A stretch of 64,000 bases of DNA, taken from contig NZ_JAHKPS010000025.1 in NCBI RefSeq assembly GCF_018860565.1, forward strand, positions 1-64,000. The letters are read 5' to 3'. Position numbers and translations under genes: made by a program. The stretch is from Winogradskyella psychrotolerans. GTDB lineage: Bacteria; Bacteroidota; Bacteroidia; Flavobacteriales; Flavobacteriaceae. Numbering within the stretch: position 1 is the stretch's first letter; every line of letters begins with the position of its first letter. The notes beneath the pieces are model-generated. The model was not told the origin of the DNA. It made no database searches and was given only the letters and a program-made list of their open reading frames with translations. Below, piece after piece: positions 44,491 through 54,447 of this stretch.

Positions 44491-45453
44491 ATGATGAAAA
44501 AAGCACTTTCAATAATCTTAATAGCATTAGTTTGTTCATGTTCTTCGAGTAAAAAAACGTCAAACTCTAATGAAGTAAAACCTGAAATCACAGAAAAAGC
44601 CATTAGAGCAAGTATGGAGTATTTAACTTCAGATGAATTGGAAGGGAGAGCAACAGGAACCGAAGGCATAGAAAAAGCCGCTGTTTTTATAGAAAACTAT
44701 TTAAAGTCTAATGGTATTAAACCTTATTTTAAAACGTATCGCGATTCGTTTAAACTAAATGATTTAGATGGTTATAATATTGTTGGACTTATTGAAGGAA
44801 ATGACCCAAAACTTAAAAATGAATATATAATTCTAGGTGGACACTACGATCATATTGGAAAAGGAAAAGTAGTAGAAGGAGATTCAATTGCAAATGGCGC
44901 CAATGATGATGCTTCTGGTACCATAGCGGCTATGGAATTTGGGAGGTATTTTGCCCAGTCTAAGAGCAATAAACGTAGCATCTTAATTACATTATATGAT
45001 GCAGAGGAATTAGGTTTAAAAGGCTCTGCTCATTTAGCAAAACGTTTAAAAGATAAGGGGTTGAATGTTTATACAATGATTAATTTTGAAATGATTGGTG
45101 TAGCTAGAGCTTCAACGGAACCAATGGCTTATATGAGTGGTTACGAACGCTCTAGTTTAGCTGAAACTTTAAATAAATATGCAGGTGAGGAAGTTGTTGG
45201 TTTTTTTGATAGAGCAAAAAAGATGAATTTATTTATGAGGTCAGATAACTTTCCCTTTTTTAAAGAATTAAATATACCTGCACATGCCATTTCAACTTTC
45301 GATTTTACAAATTACGATTACTACCATCATGTAGATGATGAAGCCGATAAAATGGATTATGAGCATATGGTTAACTTTATTAATAAGATGATTCCTGCAT
45401 TAGAAGGCATGATGAACGCACCAACAAAAGAAGTGATATTAAAAGATGAGTAA
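44491..45453 (+). CDS. M28-family metallopeptidase lipoprotein
   Basis: Zinc-dependent aminopeptidase-like lipoprotein of 320 residues. The lipobox (LVCSC) gives a Cys near 17. The di-zinc ligands are in GGHYDHIG, NGANDDASG and DAEELGLKGS, with a further Asp/His set in SDNFPFF and DYYHHVDD. It probably trims peptides in the periplasm or on the surface. The last codons overlap the SDR gene by 8 bp, so the two are translated together. Confidence 0.92.
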   Translation: MMKKALSIILIALVCSCSSSKKTSNSNEVKPEITEKAIRASMEYLTSDELEGRATGTEGIEKAAVFIENYLKSNGIKPYFKTYRDSFKLNDLDGYNIVGLIEGNDPKLKNEYIILGGHYDHIGKGKVVEGDSIANGANDDASGTIAAMEFGRYFAQSKSNKRSILITLYDAEELGLKGSAHLAKRLKDKGLNVYTMINFEMIGVARASTEPMAYMSGYERSSLAETLNKYAGEEVVGFFDRAKKMNLFMRSDNFPFFKELNIPAHAISTFDFTNYDYYHHVDDEADKMDYEHMVNFINKMIPALEGMMNAPTKEVILKDE

Positions 45454-46129
45454 AAATATTATTATAACAGGGACAAGTCGTGGAATTGGGTTTGAATTAG
45501 TTCACCTATTGGCAAAACAAGGCCATAATGTTTTAGCATTATCGCGAAATACAAAGCCAATAAGTCAACTTCATTTTGATAATATTTCATCCTTTGCATT
45601 TGATCTATGTAATGAGGATGATTATCATAAAGTAGCGCATTTCGTTAAAAGCGAATGGAAACATGTTGATATTTTAATCAATAATGCTGGTGCAATTATT
45701 AATAAACCATTTTCCGAAACAACATTTAAAGATTTTCAAAAAATCTATCAAACCAATGTGTTTGGTGTTTCAGAATTAACACGAACGGTACTTCCATTTA
45801 TGAAGAACAATGGGCACGTAGTGACCATTAGTTCGATGGGAGGTATTCAAGGAAGTATGAAGTTTGCAGGATTGTCAGCATACAGTTCTAGTAAAGGTGC
45901 TGTAATTACTTTGGTAGAGTTACTCGCTGAAGAATATAAAGAAACAGGCCCTCAATTTAATGTCTTAGCATTAGGAGCTGTTCAAACCGAAATGTTAGAA
46001 GAAGCTTTTCCTGGCTATCAAGCGCCAACATCGGCTAAAGAAATGGCAACATATATTCAAGATTTTGCCTTAACAGGAAATAAATATTATAACGGAAAAG
46101 TATTGCAGGTTTCTAATTCTACACCTTAA
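45446..46129 (+). CDS. short-chain dehydrogenase/reductase
   Basis: 227-residue classical SDR. The nucleotide-binding motif TGTSRGIG lies at 8-15, NNAGAI near 81-86, and the catalytic Ser in SSMGG with YSSSK near 150. The missing basic residue cluster leaves NAD versus NADP open. It overlaps the M28 peptidase gene by 8 bp. Substrate unknown. Confidence 0.92.
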   Translation: MSKNIIITGTSRGIGFELVHLLAKQGHNVLALSRNTKPISQLHFDNISSFAFDLCNEDDYHKVAHFVKSEWKHVDILINNAGAIINKPFSETTFKDFQKIYQTNVFGVSELTRTVLPFMKNNGHVVTISSMGGIQGSMKFAGLSAYSSSKGAVITLVELLAEEYKETGPQFNVLALGAVQTEMLEEAFPGYQAPTSAKEMATYIQDFALTGNKYYNGKVLQVSNSTP

Positions 46130-46260
46130 TATATTGATGTCATAGCTAAAGCTGACTTTTAATTAAAAAAGCCAATTGTTTTTATATCATTTGTGTTATT
46201 CTAACAATAGGATAATAAAATATTAAAGCTAATTTTTATATTTATAAAATAACTAGAGAA

Positions 46261-49200
46261 ATGAGTCTAAAATTACCAAACAAAATACGTTTCATTTTCG
46301 TTGCTCTTTTATTGTTTTTTATTTTTCAAGATGTAAATGCGCAAACATTTAATCGGGTAGAAAACACTGTTGGTTTAGGGGGGCTTCGAGAGAATAATGG
46401 AGTCGCCGTAGCCGACTATGACGGTGATAATGATTTAGATATTTTCGTGGTTGCAAAGGCAAAAGACGATCCTACTAGCCCTAAAACGTTAAGTCGTTTA
46501 TTTCGAAATAATAATGACGGAACATTTACCGATGTTACAGAAATAGCTGGTTTTACTAATTTATTACCCCAAGAAGAAGGTGGTGGCGAATACTTTGGTT
46601 TAGCTGGAAATAAAAATGGTGCATTTTGGGGTGATTTTAATAATGATGGATTTCCAGATTTATTCTTAACCTACTCATTAAAAGTACAATTATGGCAAAA
46701 TTTAGGTAATGGCACGTTTGTTAATATTACAGAAAGTGCTGGATTTACAACTTTTAATGAATGCTATAATACAGGAGCAACTTGGTTTGATTATAATAAT
46801 GATGGCTATTTAGATATCTATATTAATGATTGGTCGGGTTGTGGTACAAACCAACTCTATAAAAATAATGGGGACAATACATTTGTAGATGTAACGGCTG
46901 AAGTAGGCCTTTTTTCAGATGTAAGTAGACATAGTTATACTGCACTGCCTTTTGATTTTAATCAAGATGGTTTTATGGATTTACTAGTTTCAAACGACCT
47001 AAGTAAAGCTAATTACGTTTATATAAACAATAATGGTAATTCATTTGTAGAACAAGCAGCAGACTATGGTCTAGCGACTATGGGTGATGATATGGGAATT
47101 ACAATAGGTGATCATAATAATGATGGTCATTTTGATTTATTTATAACTACAATAGATCAGAATTTTTTCCTTCGTAATAATGATGATAATTCATTTAGCG
47201 AGCAAGCTGAAGTGTATGAAATTAACGCTACAGGATGGTCTTGGGGAACACGATTTTCTGACTTCGATTTAGATGGAGATGAAGATCTGTTTATTGCTAA
47301 TGGTTATGATTTCGGTAATAGAAGTGCAGAACAAAATTTTTATTTTAGAAATGCTTTTGTAGAAGGCGAAGATAAATTTTATAATGTTTCAGCTCAGTTA
47401 CAATTAAACGATTTAACTATAAGTGTAGAAGCTATTGATTGGGATTACGATAACGATGGAGATATCGATTTATTTATTACTAATAGTGACCGGTCATCAT
47501 TTCTATACGAAAACAAAACCCTAAATTTTGATACTACAGATCCTGCTGTACATTTTTTCAAAATTCAATTAGAAGGCACGACATCAAATCGTGATGCTAT
47601 AGGTACAATAGTGACCCTAACTACAGAAACCGGAAGCTTAAAACGTTATTATTCTGGTGTAGGCTTATTGAGTCAGAGCTTACAAGCGGTCCATTTTGGT
47701 CTGGGTGAAGCAACTACAATTACAGAACTAGAAATAAAATGGCCATCAGGCTTAATTGAAACTTATAACGATTTAAGTGTAGATACAACTATAAAGGCAA
47801 TTGAAGGACAAGGTTATGAGGAGTTAAATATCATGCCAAGCCAGAAAACTTATGGTTGTACAGACCCTTTGTCTTGTAGTTATAATCCTAATGCAACCTT
47901 AGACGATGGCTCTTGTAGTTATATTTTACCTAACACTATTGTGGGTAATTTATCATCGTCTTTTTTGTCTACAGAGGTGTATAGTTATAGCATTGGAGCT
48001 GAATCGATAGCGAATTGGCAAGTTGTTGGTGGAGAGATTTTAAGTGGCCAAGGTACAGATACAATTACCGTGAAATGGCATATTGAAGAATCGGGTTCTA
48101 TTACAGTAACAGAGTCTACTGAAGATTGTATTAGTTTAGCAACTTCTGTTCAGGTTAATTTGAATGCAGATAGCCTTCCTGAAGATATATCTATTGCAAG
48201 ATTATGGAATGAAGCTTTATTAGAGGCCATAAGACGAGATTATGCAAGACCAACGATACACGCTAGGAATTTGTTTCATTCTAGTGTCGCGATGTATGAT
48301 ATTTGGGCCATTTATGACGATGTTGCAAGACCTTATTTAATAGGGAATACGGTAAATGGATTTAGTAGTACTTTGTCAGACTTTACTCCTTCTGAAAGTA
48401 TAGAAGAATCAGAGAAAGAAGCGATTAGTTTTGCAATGTATCGTTTGTTGTCTCATCGTTTTCAAAACTCACCAAATGTTGAAATTACTCAAGCTAGATT
48501 TGATTTGTTAATGGACAAGTTAGGTTACGATACATCGTTTACGTCTTTGTTATACGAAAATGGAAGTGCAGCAGCTTTAGGTAATTTTGTTGGACAGATA
48601 TTAATAGATTATGGTTTGCAAGATGGAGCAAGAGAAGCTACTGGCTATGATAATGGTTATTATGAACCAATAAATGTACCTTATGCTTTAGATGTCTCTT
48701 TTCACCCTCCTATAAATGACCCTAATAGATGGGAGCCATTAAGTTTAGAAACTTATATTGACCAAAGTGGTAATGTCGTAGAAGGTAATGTACCTCCTTT
48801 TCTAAGTCCTGAATGGGGAAATGTATTACCTTTTGCCTTAAAAGAAGAGGATAAAGTGGCATACGAAAGAGATGGGAATGTCTTTAATGTGTATCACGAT
48901 CCATCAAATCCACCTTATATAAGTACAACAGAAAATACTTCAGAAAGTGAAGCTTATAAATGGGGCTTTTCAATGGTATCTGTTTGGCAATCGCATTTAG
49001 ATCCTAGCGATAATGTTATGTGGGATATTTCACCAAGCGCAATAGGAAATGTAGATATTAGTACGTTTCCAACAAATTATGCCGACTATCCAAGTTTTTA
49101 TAATTTTACAGAAGGTGGTTCTAATAGTAATGGACATGCTATAAATCCGTTTACAGGTAATCCTTACGAGCCTAATATTGTGCCTCGTGGTGATTATACT

Positions 49201-50301
49201 AGAGTATTAGCAGAGTTTTGGGCAGACGGTCCAGATTCTGAAACTCCACCAGGTCATTGGTTTACACTATTAAATTATGTTAGTGATCATCAAGAATTTG
49301 AAAAACGTTTTGAGGGAGAAGGAGACATTTTAGACCCTTTAGAATGGGATGTTAAATCTTATTTTATACTAGGTGGAGGTATGCATGATGCTGCTATTTC
49401 TGGTTGGAGTATAAAAGGGTGGTATGATTATATTAGACCAATATCTGCCATACGTTATATGGCAACACAAGGGCAAAGTTCCGATCCGTCATTATCTAAC
49501 TATAGTGTTTCTGGTATCGAATTAATTGATGGTTATATCGAAGTCGTAGAGTTGGGAGATCCTTTAGCGGGGCCTACTAATGAAAATGTAGGTAAAATAA
49601 AGATGTATACTTGGAAAGGTCATGACTATATAAGTAATACAGAAACAGATCAAGCAGGAGTAGGTTGGATATTAGCAGAAGATTGGTACCCTTATCAGAG
49701 ACCAACTTTTGTAACACCGCCATTTGCAGGTTTTGTATCTGGACACTCTACGTATTCTAGAGCAGCTGCAGAACTTATGACTATGATAACAGGTGATGAA
49801 TTCTTCCCTGGAGGTATAGCCGAATTTGTCGCAAAAAAGAATGAGTTTTTAGTATTTGAAGAAGGACCATCACAAGATGTTGTTTTACAATGGGCAACTT
49901 ATAGAGATGCTTCAGACCAAACGAGTTTAAGTCGTATTTGGGGTGGAATTCATCCGCCAGCAGATGATATTCCCGGACGATTTATTGGTCAAGTGGTCGC
50001 TGAAGATGTATTTAGCTTTGCAATACCTTATTTTGAAGGTGAAGAATTAAGTGTTACTGAAGTTGCTTCAGAAATGGGAGTCTATCCTAATCCAACAACT
50101 AATGGTAAATTGCATATTTCAAATACAAAAACGAATGACCGCATTGAAGTGTATGATATGAGAGGACGTAAAATTGAAATACGAGATAGAGGCTATAATG
50201 AATTGACGAATACAACAACAATTACGTTGACGAATACTGAAACTGGTTTATACCTGCTGAAAGTAAATACTAGTACCACGATGATTGTCGTTAATAATTA
50301 A
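46261..50301 (+). CDS. secreted FG-GAP/UnbV/vanadium-haloperoxidase fusion with T9SS tail
   Basis: 1346-residue multidomain exoprotein. A signal peptide (about 1-28) is followed by FG-GAP/VCBS propeller repeats (about 30-420; DYDGDNDLDIFV, DFNNDGFPDLFL) that bind calcium. Next come an ASPIC/UnbV domain (about 437-515), a Cys motif (GCTDPLSCSYNPNA, DDGSCSY; about 537-562), an Ig-like domain (about 565-640), and a PAP2/vanadium-dependent haloperoxidase-like domain (about 645-1250) with FVSGHSTYSRAAAE near 1160. A type A T9SS tail (YPNPTTNGKLHI) ends it. Haloperoxidase or phosphatase activity is likely, but the vanadate ligands need alignment. Confidence 0.88.
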   Translation: MSLKLPNKIRFIFVALLLFFIFQDVNAQTFNRVENTVGLGGLRENNGVAVADYDGDNDLDIFVVAKAKDDPTSPKTLSRLFRNNNDGTFTDVTEIAGFTNLLPQEEGGGEYFGLAGNKNGAFWGDFNNDGFPDLFLTYSLKVQLWQNLGNGTFVNITESAGFTTFNECYNTGATWFDYNNDGYLDIYINDWSGCGTNQLYKNNGDNTFVDVTAEVGLFSDVSRHSYTALPFDFNQDGFMDLLVSNDLSKANYVYINNNGNSFVEQAADYGLATMGDDMGITIGDHNNDGHFDLFITTIDQNFFLRNNDDNSFSEQAEVYEINATGWSWGTRFSDFDLDGDEDLFIANGYDFGNRSAEQNFYFRNAFVEGEDKFYNVSAQLQLNDLTISVEAIDWDYDNDGDIDLFITNSDRSSFLYENKTLNFDTTDPAVHFFKIQLEGTTSNRDAIGTIVTLTTETGSLKRYYSGVGLLSQSLQAVHFGLGEATTITELEIKWPSGLIETYNDLSVDTTIKAIEGQGYEELNIMPSQKTYGCTDPLSCSYNPNATLDDGSCSYILPNTIVGNLSSSFLSTEVYSYSIGAESIANWQVVGGEILSGQGTDTITVKWHIEESGSITVTESTEDCISLATSVQVNLNADSLPEDISIARLWNEALLEAIRRDYARPTIHARNLFHSSVAMYDIWAIYDDVARPYLIGNTVNGFSSTLSDFTPSESIEESEKEAISFAMYRLLSHRFQNSPNVEITQARFDLLMDKLGYDTSFTSLLYENGSAAALGNFVGQILIDYGLQDGAREATGYDNGYYEPINVPYALDVSFHPPINDPNRWEPLSLETYIDQSGNVVEGNVPPFLSPEWGNVLPFALKEEDKVAYERDGNVFNVYHDPSNPPYISTTENTSESEAYKWGFSMVSVWQSHLDPSDNVMWDISPSAIGNVDISTFPTNYADYPSFYNFTEGGSNSNGHAINPFTGNPYEPNIVPRGDYTRVLAEFWADGPDSETPPGHWFTLLNYVSDHQEFEKRFEGEGDILDPLEWDVKSYFILGGGMHDAAISGWSIKGWYDYIRPISAIRYMATQGQSSDPSLSNYSVSGIELIDGYIEVVELGDPLAGPTNENVGKIKMYTWKGHDYISNTETDQAGVGWILAEDWYPYQRPTFVTPPFAGFVSGHSTYSRAAAELMTMITGDEFFPGGIAEFVAKKNEFLVFEEGPSQDVVLQWATYRDASDQTSLSRIWGGIHPPADDIPGRFIGQVVAEDVFSFAIPYFEGEELSVTEVASEMGVYPNPTTNGKLHISNTKTNDRIEVYDMRGRKIEIRDRGYNELTNTTTITLTNTETGLYLLKVNTSTTMIVVNN

Positions 50302-50786
50302 TCACTATAGTTTTTAAAATCAATTTTGATTGCTGTTGTGGTTTGACCTTCAATCGTAATGTGTTGCTTTTTTATAAGAGCCTTTAAAGTATCTCTTTTT
50401 ATTGCGTTATGTTGTTTTACGGTATAACCAAAATTGATGTTTGTCATAGAATCATTAATTACTTCTACAGATCCAATTTGATATAAATCATCTACCATAG
50501 GATAATCGTCATGGTCTAAACTATCTAAAATGATATTTGAACTCAGAATTGTGCTTGACTTTCTAGAGGTTTCAAAAGCTGCATTTTTTTTAGATAAGTA
50601 AATTAGATCGTATGTTTCTTGTAGTTTTTCTTCAACAATATGTAATTCATTAAAGTAAGGTTTTTCTATAGTTAATGTGTTGGCGTCATCGAGCTCTAGA
50701 CGTTCCATTTCAGAATGCTCAGATCTTTCATTGATATTATTGCAACTACACAAGATTAAAACCAAAAGCGTCAAATAGCGTTTCAT
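50298..50786 (-). CDS. hypothetical lipoprotein
   Basis: 162 residues with a lipobox (LILCSC) and Cys near 15. The body is charged, with a long helix near 40-65 (EKPYFNELHIVEEKLQETYD). Its ATG overlaps the stop of the upstream membrane-protein gene by 4 bp (ATGA), so the two are co-translated. Its stop overlaps the convergent haloperoxidase-fusion stop through a shared TTAA. No family recognised. Confidence 0.75.
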   Translation of the reverse strand: MKRYLTLLVLILCSCNNINERSEHSEMERLELDDANTLTIEKPYFNELHIVEEKLQETYDLIYLSKKNAAFETSRKSSTILSSNIILDSLDHDDYPMVDDLYQIGSVEVINDSMTNINFGYTVKQHNAIKRDTLKALIKKQHITIEGQTTTAIKIDFKNYSD

Positions 50787-51673
50787 TCTACAATAAATTT
50801 AAGTTTCACAATTTTACCATCAGCATAGGTTTTGCTCAGAATTTTCATTTGTTTTAAACTTTGCGTTGGTGTTGTGAGTTTAGTAATGAATTCATGTTTT
50901 GTGTATAATTCTATACCTATATTATTGGGGAAAATTTGATAAATTAAAGCATCATTAGAAAAGATCTTTTCGAGATTTGCTTTGTGTGCTTTCCAATCAA
51001 TAAGGTTTTTGCTAGAGTAATAATCGAGCATTAAAGCATAATCATCTGTATTTAGTTTGACTTTCCCATTGTCTATGTTTTTTATCGATTTAACAATGGT
51101 ATCCGTTTTATGATAAGGCGATTGTACCACAAACGTTATATAGTCTGCATCTGTTGTATACGTAAAACAGCCGTTGTCATTAGATTTTATGTAGGTTGGT
51201 GTTTCATCAATATTCAGAATTTTAATATCTAAACGAATTGAATTTATAGGTTGCCCTTTAATGTCATCTATAAAACAAATGGTATAGGTATGACTTCTAT
51301 TGGTGAACCAAAAGGCTATTAAAATTGTTAGTAGCACAATCGGTAAGAGATAAAATTGTATTGCTTTAGATTTTTGTTTAGAGACTTTGCTGTTTGTAGT
51401 TTTAAAGTCAGACCAGTTTTTAAATCCAACATAAGTGCTGAGTAAATTAAGCATGTCTACTCTTGGTAATTTATCAGCATCGTTTTTAAAATAGGTATAA
51501 AACCATTTTTCACTGACTCGTGCTTTTACACGTTCAAATAAGTCTTCTTGAAACACTACAATGTCATTTCCACTCCAGTCTTTTACAGACATAGAAGCAT
51601 TGTGCCGTTTCAGAAAGGTTTTTACAACCAATTCTTTAAGGTGAACGAATAATTCTAAGTCGTTAGAAATCAA
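50783..51673 (-). CDS. membrane protein with cytoplasmic N-terminal domain
   Basis: 296 residues. Residues 1-95 form a soluble domain (VSEKWFYTYFKNDADKLPR, VDMLNLLSTYVGFKNWSDF) that I believe recurs at the N-terminus of other Bacteroidota membrane proteins. One membrane helix lies at about 108-126. The rest is a periplasmic beta-rich region with a carboxypeptidase-regulatory-like stretch (DIKGQPINSIRLDIKIL) typical of protein decorations. It is coupled to the lipoprotein gene downstream. Function unknown; sensing or transmembrane scaffolding are possibilities. Confidence 0.7.
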   Translation of the reverse strand: MISNDLELFVHLKELVVKTFLKRHNASMSVKDWSGNDIVVFQEDLFERVKARVSEKWFYTYFKNDADKLPRVDMLNLLSTYVGFKNWSDFKTTNSKVSKQKSKAIQFYLLPIVLLTILIAFWFTNRSHTYTICFIDDIKGQPINSIRLDIKILNIDETPTYIKSNDNGCFTYTTDADYITFVVQSPYHKTDTIVKSIKNIDNGKVKLNTDDYALMLDYYSSKNLIDWKAHKANLEKIFSNDALIYQIFPNNIGIELYTKHEFITKLTTPTQSLKQMKILSKTYADGKIVKLKFIVE

Positions 51674-51714
51674 TAGTTAGTTTGCTTTAGTGCTTCTGTT
51701 TCAGTATTGTACAT

Positions 51715-51747
51715 GCTTTACAATTGTTTTACAACGGCTTTACAATT
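51715..51747. promoter_or_regulatory. three tandem 11-bp repeats upstream of the DUF4349 gene
   Basis: GCTTTACAATT, GTTTTACAACG and GCTTTACAATT run head to tail at 51715-51725, 51726-51736 and 51737-51747. The first and third are identical. The 11-bp period puts each unit on the same DNA face, and the last abuts the TTG of the promoter, as expected of a regulator site. Confidence 0.55.
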
Positions 51748-51774
51748 GCTAATACATGTTTCAATATAGATTTG
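51746..51774 (+). promoter_or_regulatory. promoter of the DUF4349 gene
   Basis: TTG (51746-51748), an 18-bp spacer and TAGATTTG (51767-51774) match the Bacteroidota consensus, 27 bp before the ATG. Confidence 0.65.
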
Positions 51775-51800
51775 GTTTTAAATCTTAAAAATAAAGAATT

Positions 51801-52637
51801 ATGAAACGTAAATCATTAAAAACAGTATTAAAATTATGGGTACTAGCCGTATTATTAGTGGCATGTAATCATTCAGAGTCCTCGGAAAACTTTGCTTTAG
51901 AAAGTGTTGAGGTTAAAGCCGATTTTGAAGCCATTGAAACTGATGATAGCACTACCGAGACTCCAAAATTAGAATTAAAACATTTAAAAATCATTAAATC
52001 TGCAAATGTGAGGTACAAAGTTGAAGATGTAAAAATAGCTACAGAACGAGTCAAGCGTATTTCTGAAGCATACAATTCTTATGTCTCAGATTTACGCTTC
52101 GAGAATAATCTTTATAAAAAAGAAAACCGATTCACGTTAAAAGTACCTTCTAAAGATTTTGATGTTATTATGGATTCTATAAGTCGTGTTGCCGAATTTA
52201 TTGAATATGAAAATATAACCACTAAAGATGTGACTTCCGAATTTATAGATGTAGAAACTAGATTGAAAACTAAATTAGAGGTTAAGGAGCGCTACGAATC
52301 TATTCTTAGAACAAAAGCAAAAAGTGTTGAAGACTTATTAGATGTTGAAGAAAAATTACAACGTATTCAAGAGGAAATTGAATCGAGTCAAGGGCAATTA
52401 AAATATTTAACCAATAAAGTAGCCTTTAGTACCATTCAGATTGATTTATATGAAACTGTAGAATATAAAGAAGAACCAGAGCATTATAGAAAAACATTTC
52501 TATCTGAAATTAAAGACGGTTTTACTTCAGGTTGGGATGTTTTGAAATTGTTTTTTATAGGTCTAGTGTATATTTGGCCATTTGTAATAATAGGAATTGT
52601 TGTGTTTATTTTGATTAGAAAAAGACTTAAAAAGTAA
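51801..52637 (+). CDS. DUF4349 lipoprotein
   Basis: 278 residues. The lipobox (LLVAC) places the lipidated Cys near 22. The DUF4349 pattern follows: IIKSANVRYKVEDV near 67-80, RFTLKVPSKDFDVIMDSI, and a coiled coil (about 150-205, EEKLQRIQEEIESSQGQLKY) before VAFSTIQIDLYE. A C-terminal membrane helix (about 250-272) ends in RKRLKK. So it would be held by both a lipid and a helix. It is divergent from the lipoprotein pair at 50298-51673. Role unknown. Confidence 0.85.
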   Translation: MKRKSLKTVLKLWVLAVLLVACNHSESSENFALESVEVKADFEAIETDDSTTETPKLELKHLKIIKSANVRYKVEDVKIATERVKRISEAYNSYVSDLRFENNLYKKENRFTLKVPSKDFDVIMDSISRVAEFIEYENITTKDVTSEFIDVETRLKTKLEVKERYESILRTKAKSVEDLLDVEEKLQRIQEEIESSQGQLKYLTNKVAFSTIQIDLYETVEYKEEPEHYRKTFLSEIKDGFTSGWDVLKLFFIGLVYIWPFVIIGIVVFILIRKRLKK

Positions 52638-52662
52638 TAATTTAACGCTTATTTTTGCAGTA

Positions 52663-53259
52663 ATGCAAACACAGCTTTTAAATTTTATTCCTCCAGCGGC
52701 ACAACCCATGATTACAGAGCTTTTAGCTATTGATCATTTAGTTGTAAAAGTGAAAAATGAGCGTAAAACGCGACACGGAGATTATAGAGAATTACCAAAT
52801 GGGAAACATCAGATTACGATTAATTCTAATTTAAATGTTTATCGATTTTTAATGACATTAATTCACGAGATAGCCCATTTTGAAGCTTATAAAACATACG
52901 GAAGGCTTATTAAGCCACATGGAAAAGAGTGGAAGCATACCTTTCAGCATTTAATGTTGCCGTTTTTAAGACCCGAAATTTTTCCGTTAGAGTTATTGCC
53001 ATTATTAGCTAATCATTTTAAAAATCCAAAAGCGTCTAGCGATACAGATACGCAGCTCGCCTATGCCTTAAAGCAATTTGACGAAAGTAACGATAAGACC
53101 TATGTTTTTGAAGTACCTTTGAATACAACCTTTAAACTTTACAACGGTAGAGTGTTTAAAAAAGGAAATAAAAGAAGAAAGCGCTACGAATGTGTAGAAA
53201 TTAATTCGGGTAAATTATATTTGTTTAACCCCAATGCAGAAGTAGAGGTTTTAGATTAA
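52663..53259 (+). CDS. SprT-like zinc metalloprotein
   Basis: 198 residues with the SprT signature HEIAH (His68 to His72) and a third ligand His in IKPHGKEWKHTF. The C-terminal half (FKLYNGRVFKKGNKRRKRYE) is a basic region. SprT-like proteases are involved in DNA-protein crosslink handling in eukaryotes; the bacterial role is not established. It starts 25 bp after the DUF4349 gene and is followed after 11 bp by the guanylyltransferase gene. Confidence 0.88.
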   Translation: MQTQLLNFIPPAAQPMITELLAIDHLVVKVKNERKTRHGDYRELPNGKHQITINSNLNVYRFLMTLIHEIAHFEAYKTYGRLIKPHGKEWKHTFQHLMLPFLRPEIFPLELLPLLANHFKNPKASSDTDTQLAYALKQFDESNDKTYVFEVPLNTTFKLYNGRVFKKGNKRRKRYECVEINSGKLYLFNPNAEVEVLD

Positions 53260-53270
53260 AACATAGATTG

Positions 53271-54359
53271 ATGGATAGCAAAAATTCAAATTATTACGCC
53301 ATTTTAATGGCAGGAGGAGTTGGTTCAAGATTTTGGCCTGTAAGTACAGAAGATTTTCCTAAGCAGTTTCACGACATGCTTGGTACTGGAGATACATTAA
53401 TACAAAAAACATTTAATCGCTTAGCACAGTTAATTCCAGAAGAGAATATTTTTATATTAACCAATGAACGTTATAATGATCTTGTTTTTGAACAATTACC
53501 AAACGTTACCAAACGTCAAGTGGTTTTAGAACCAGCCATGCGCAATACAGCTCCGTGTATCTTATATGCAGCCTTAAAAATTCAGAAAGAAAATGAAGAT
53601 GCAGTAATGATTGTAGCACCAAGTGATCATTGGATTGAAGATGAAGCCGCTTTTTCTAATAATGTAAAAACAGCTTTTGATTATTGCCAATCTAACGATG
53701 CTTTAATGACTTTGGGGATTACGCCAACATTTCCTAATACAGGGTATGGTTATATTGAATATGATAAATCGGCTATGACTGAAATTAAACCAGTCAACCA
53801 ATTTAGAGAAAAGCCCGATTATGACACGGCAAAATCCTTTATAAGCCAAGGGAACTTTTTGTGGAATGCCGGGATTTTTATGTGGAGTGCTAAATCTGTT
53901 ATTTCGGCATTCAAAAATAACCAACCTAAATTGTATCAATTATTTGAAAGTGGTTATAGCGTTTACAATACAGAATTTGAAGACGATTTTATTCGTGATA
54001 ATTACGAAAAAGCAGAAAACATATCTGTAGATTATGCGCTTATGGAAAAGAGTGATAATGTTTATGTGATTCCTGCTACTTTCGATTGGAATGACCTAGG
54101 AACTTGGGGAAGCCTATACGATAAGTTAGATAAAGACGACAATGCTAATGCTGTGGTTAATGCTAAAACCTTATTAGAAGATGCTCATGGTAATATGATT
54201 CGTTCTAAGGCAGATAAAATTATTGTTGTCGATGGACTAAAAGATTATATCATTGTAGATAAAGACGAAGTTTTGCTTATCTTTCCTAAGGAAAAAGAAC
54301 AAGATATTAAAAAAGTGCTACAAAATGTAAAAGCCAATTTTGGTGAAGAATATGGATAA
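53271..54359 (+). CDS. mannose-1-phosphate guanylyltransferase
   Basis: Makes GDP-mannose from mannose-1-phosphate and GTP for glycans. The pyrophosphorylase signature ILMAGGVGSRFWPVS is near 10-24, and FREKPDYDTAKSFI near 182 is the FxEKP sugar-binding motif. At 362 residues it lacks the C-terminal isomerase domain. I prefer ATG at 53271; a TTG just before at 53268 would add one residue. Confidence 0.94.
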   Translation: MDSKNSNYYAILMAGGVGSRFWPVSTEDFPKQFHDMLGTGDTLIQKTFNRLAQLIPEENIFILTNERYNDLVFEQLPNVTKRQVVLEPAMRNTAPCILYAALKIQKENEDAVMIVAPSDHWIEDEAAFSNNVKTAFDYCQSNDALMTLGITPTFPNTGYGYIEYDKSAMTEIKPVNQFREKPDYDTAKSFISQGNFLWNAGIFMWSAKSVISAFKNNQPKLYQLFESGYSVYNTEFEDDFIRDNYEKAENISVDYALMEKSDNVYVIPATFDWNDLGTWGSLYDKLDKDDNANAVVNAKTLLEDAHGNMIRSKADKIIVVDGLKDYIIVDKDEVLLIFPKEKEQDIKKVLQNVKANFGEEYG

Positions 54360-54447
54360 ACCTTTTGTTTTATTAGCGGTATACATTTAATATATTGATT
54401 ACTGATTTTTAGGTTTTTAATTATAAAATTTGAATTTTTTTTAAACT

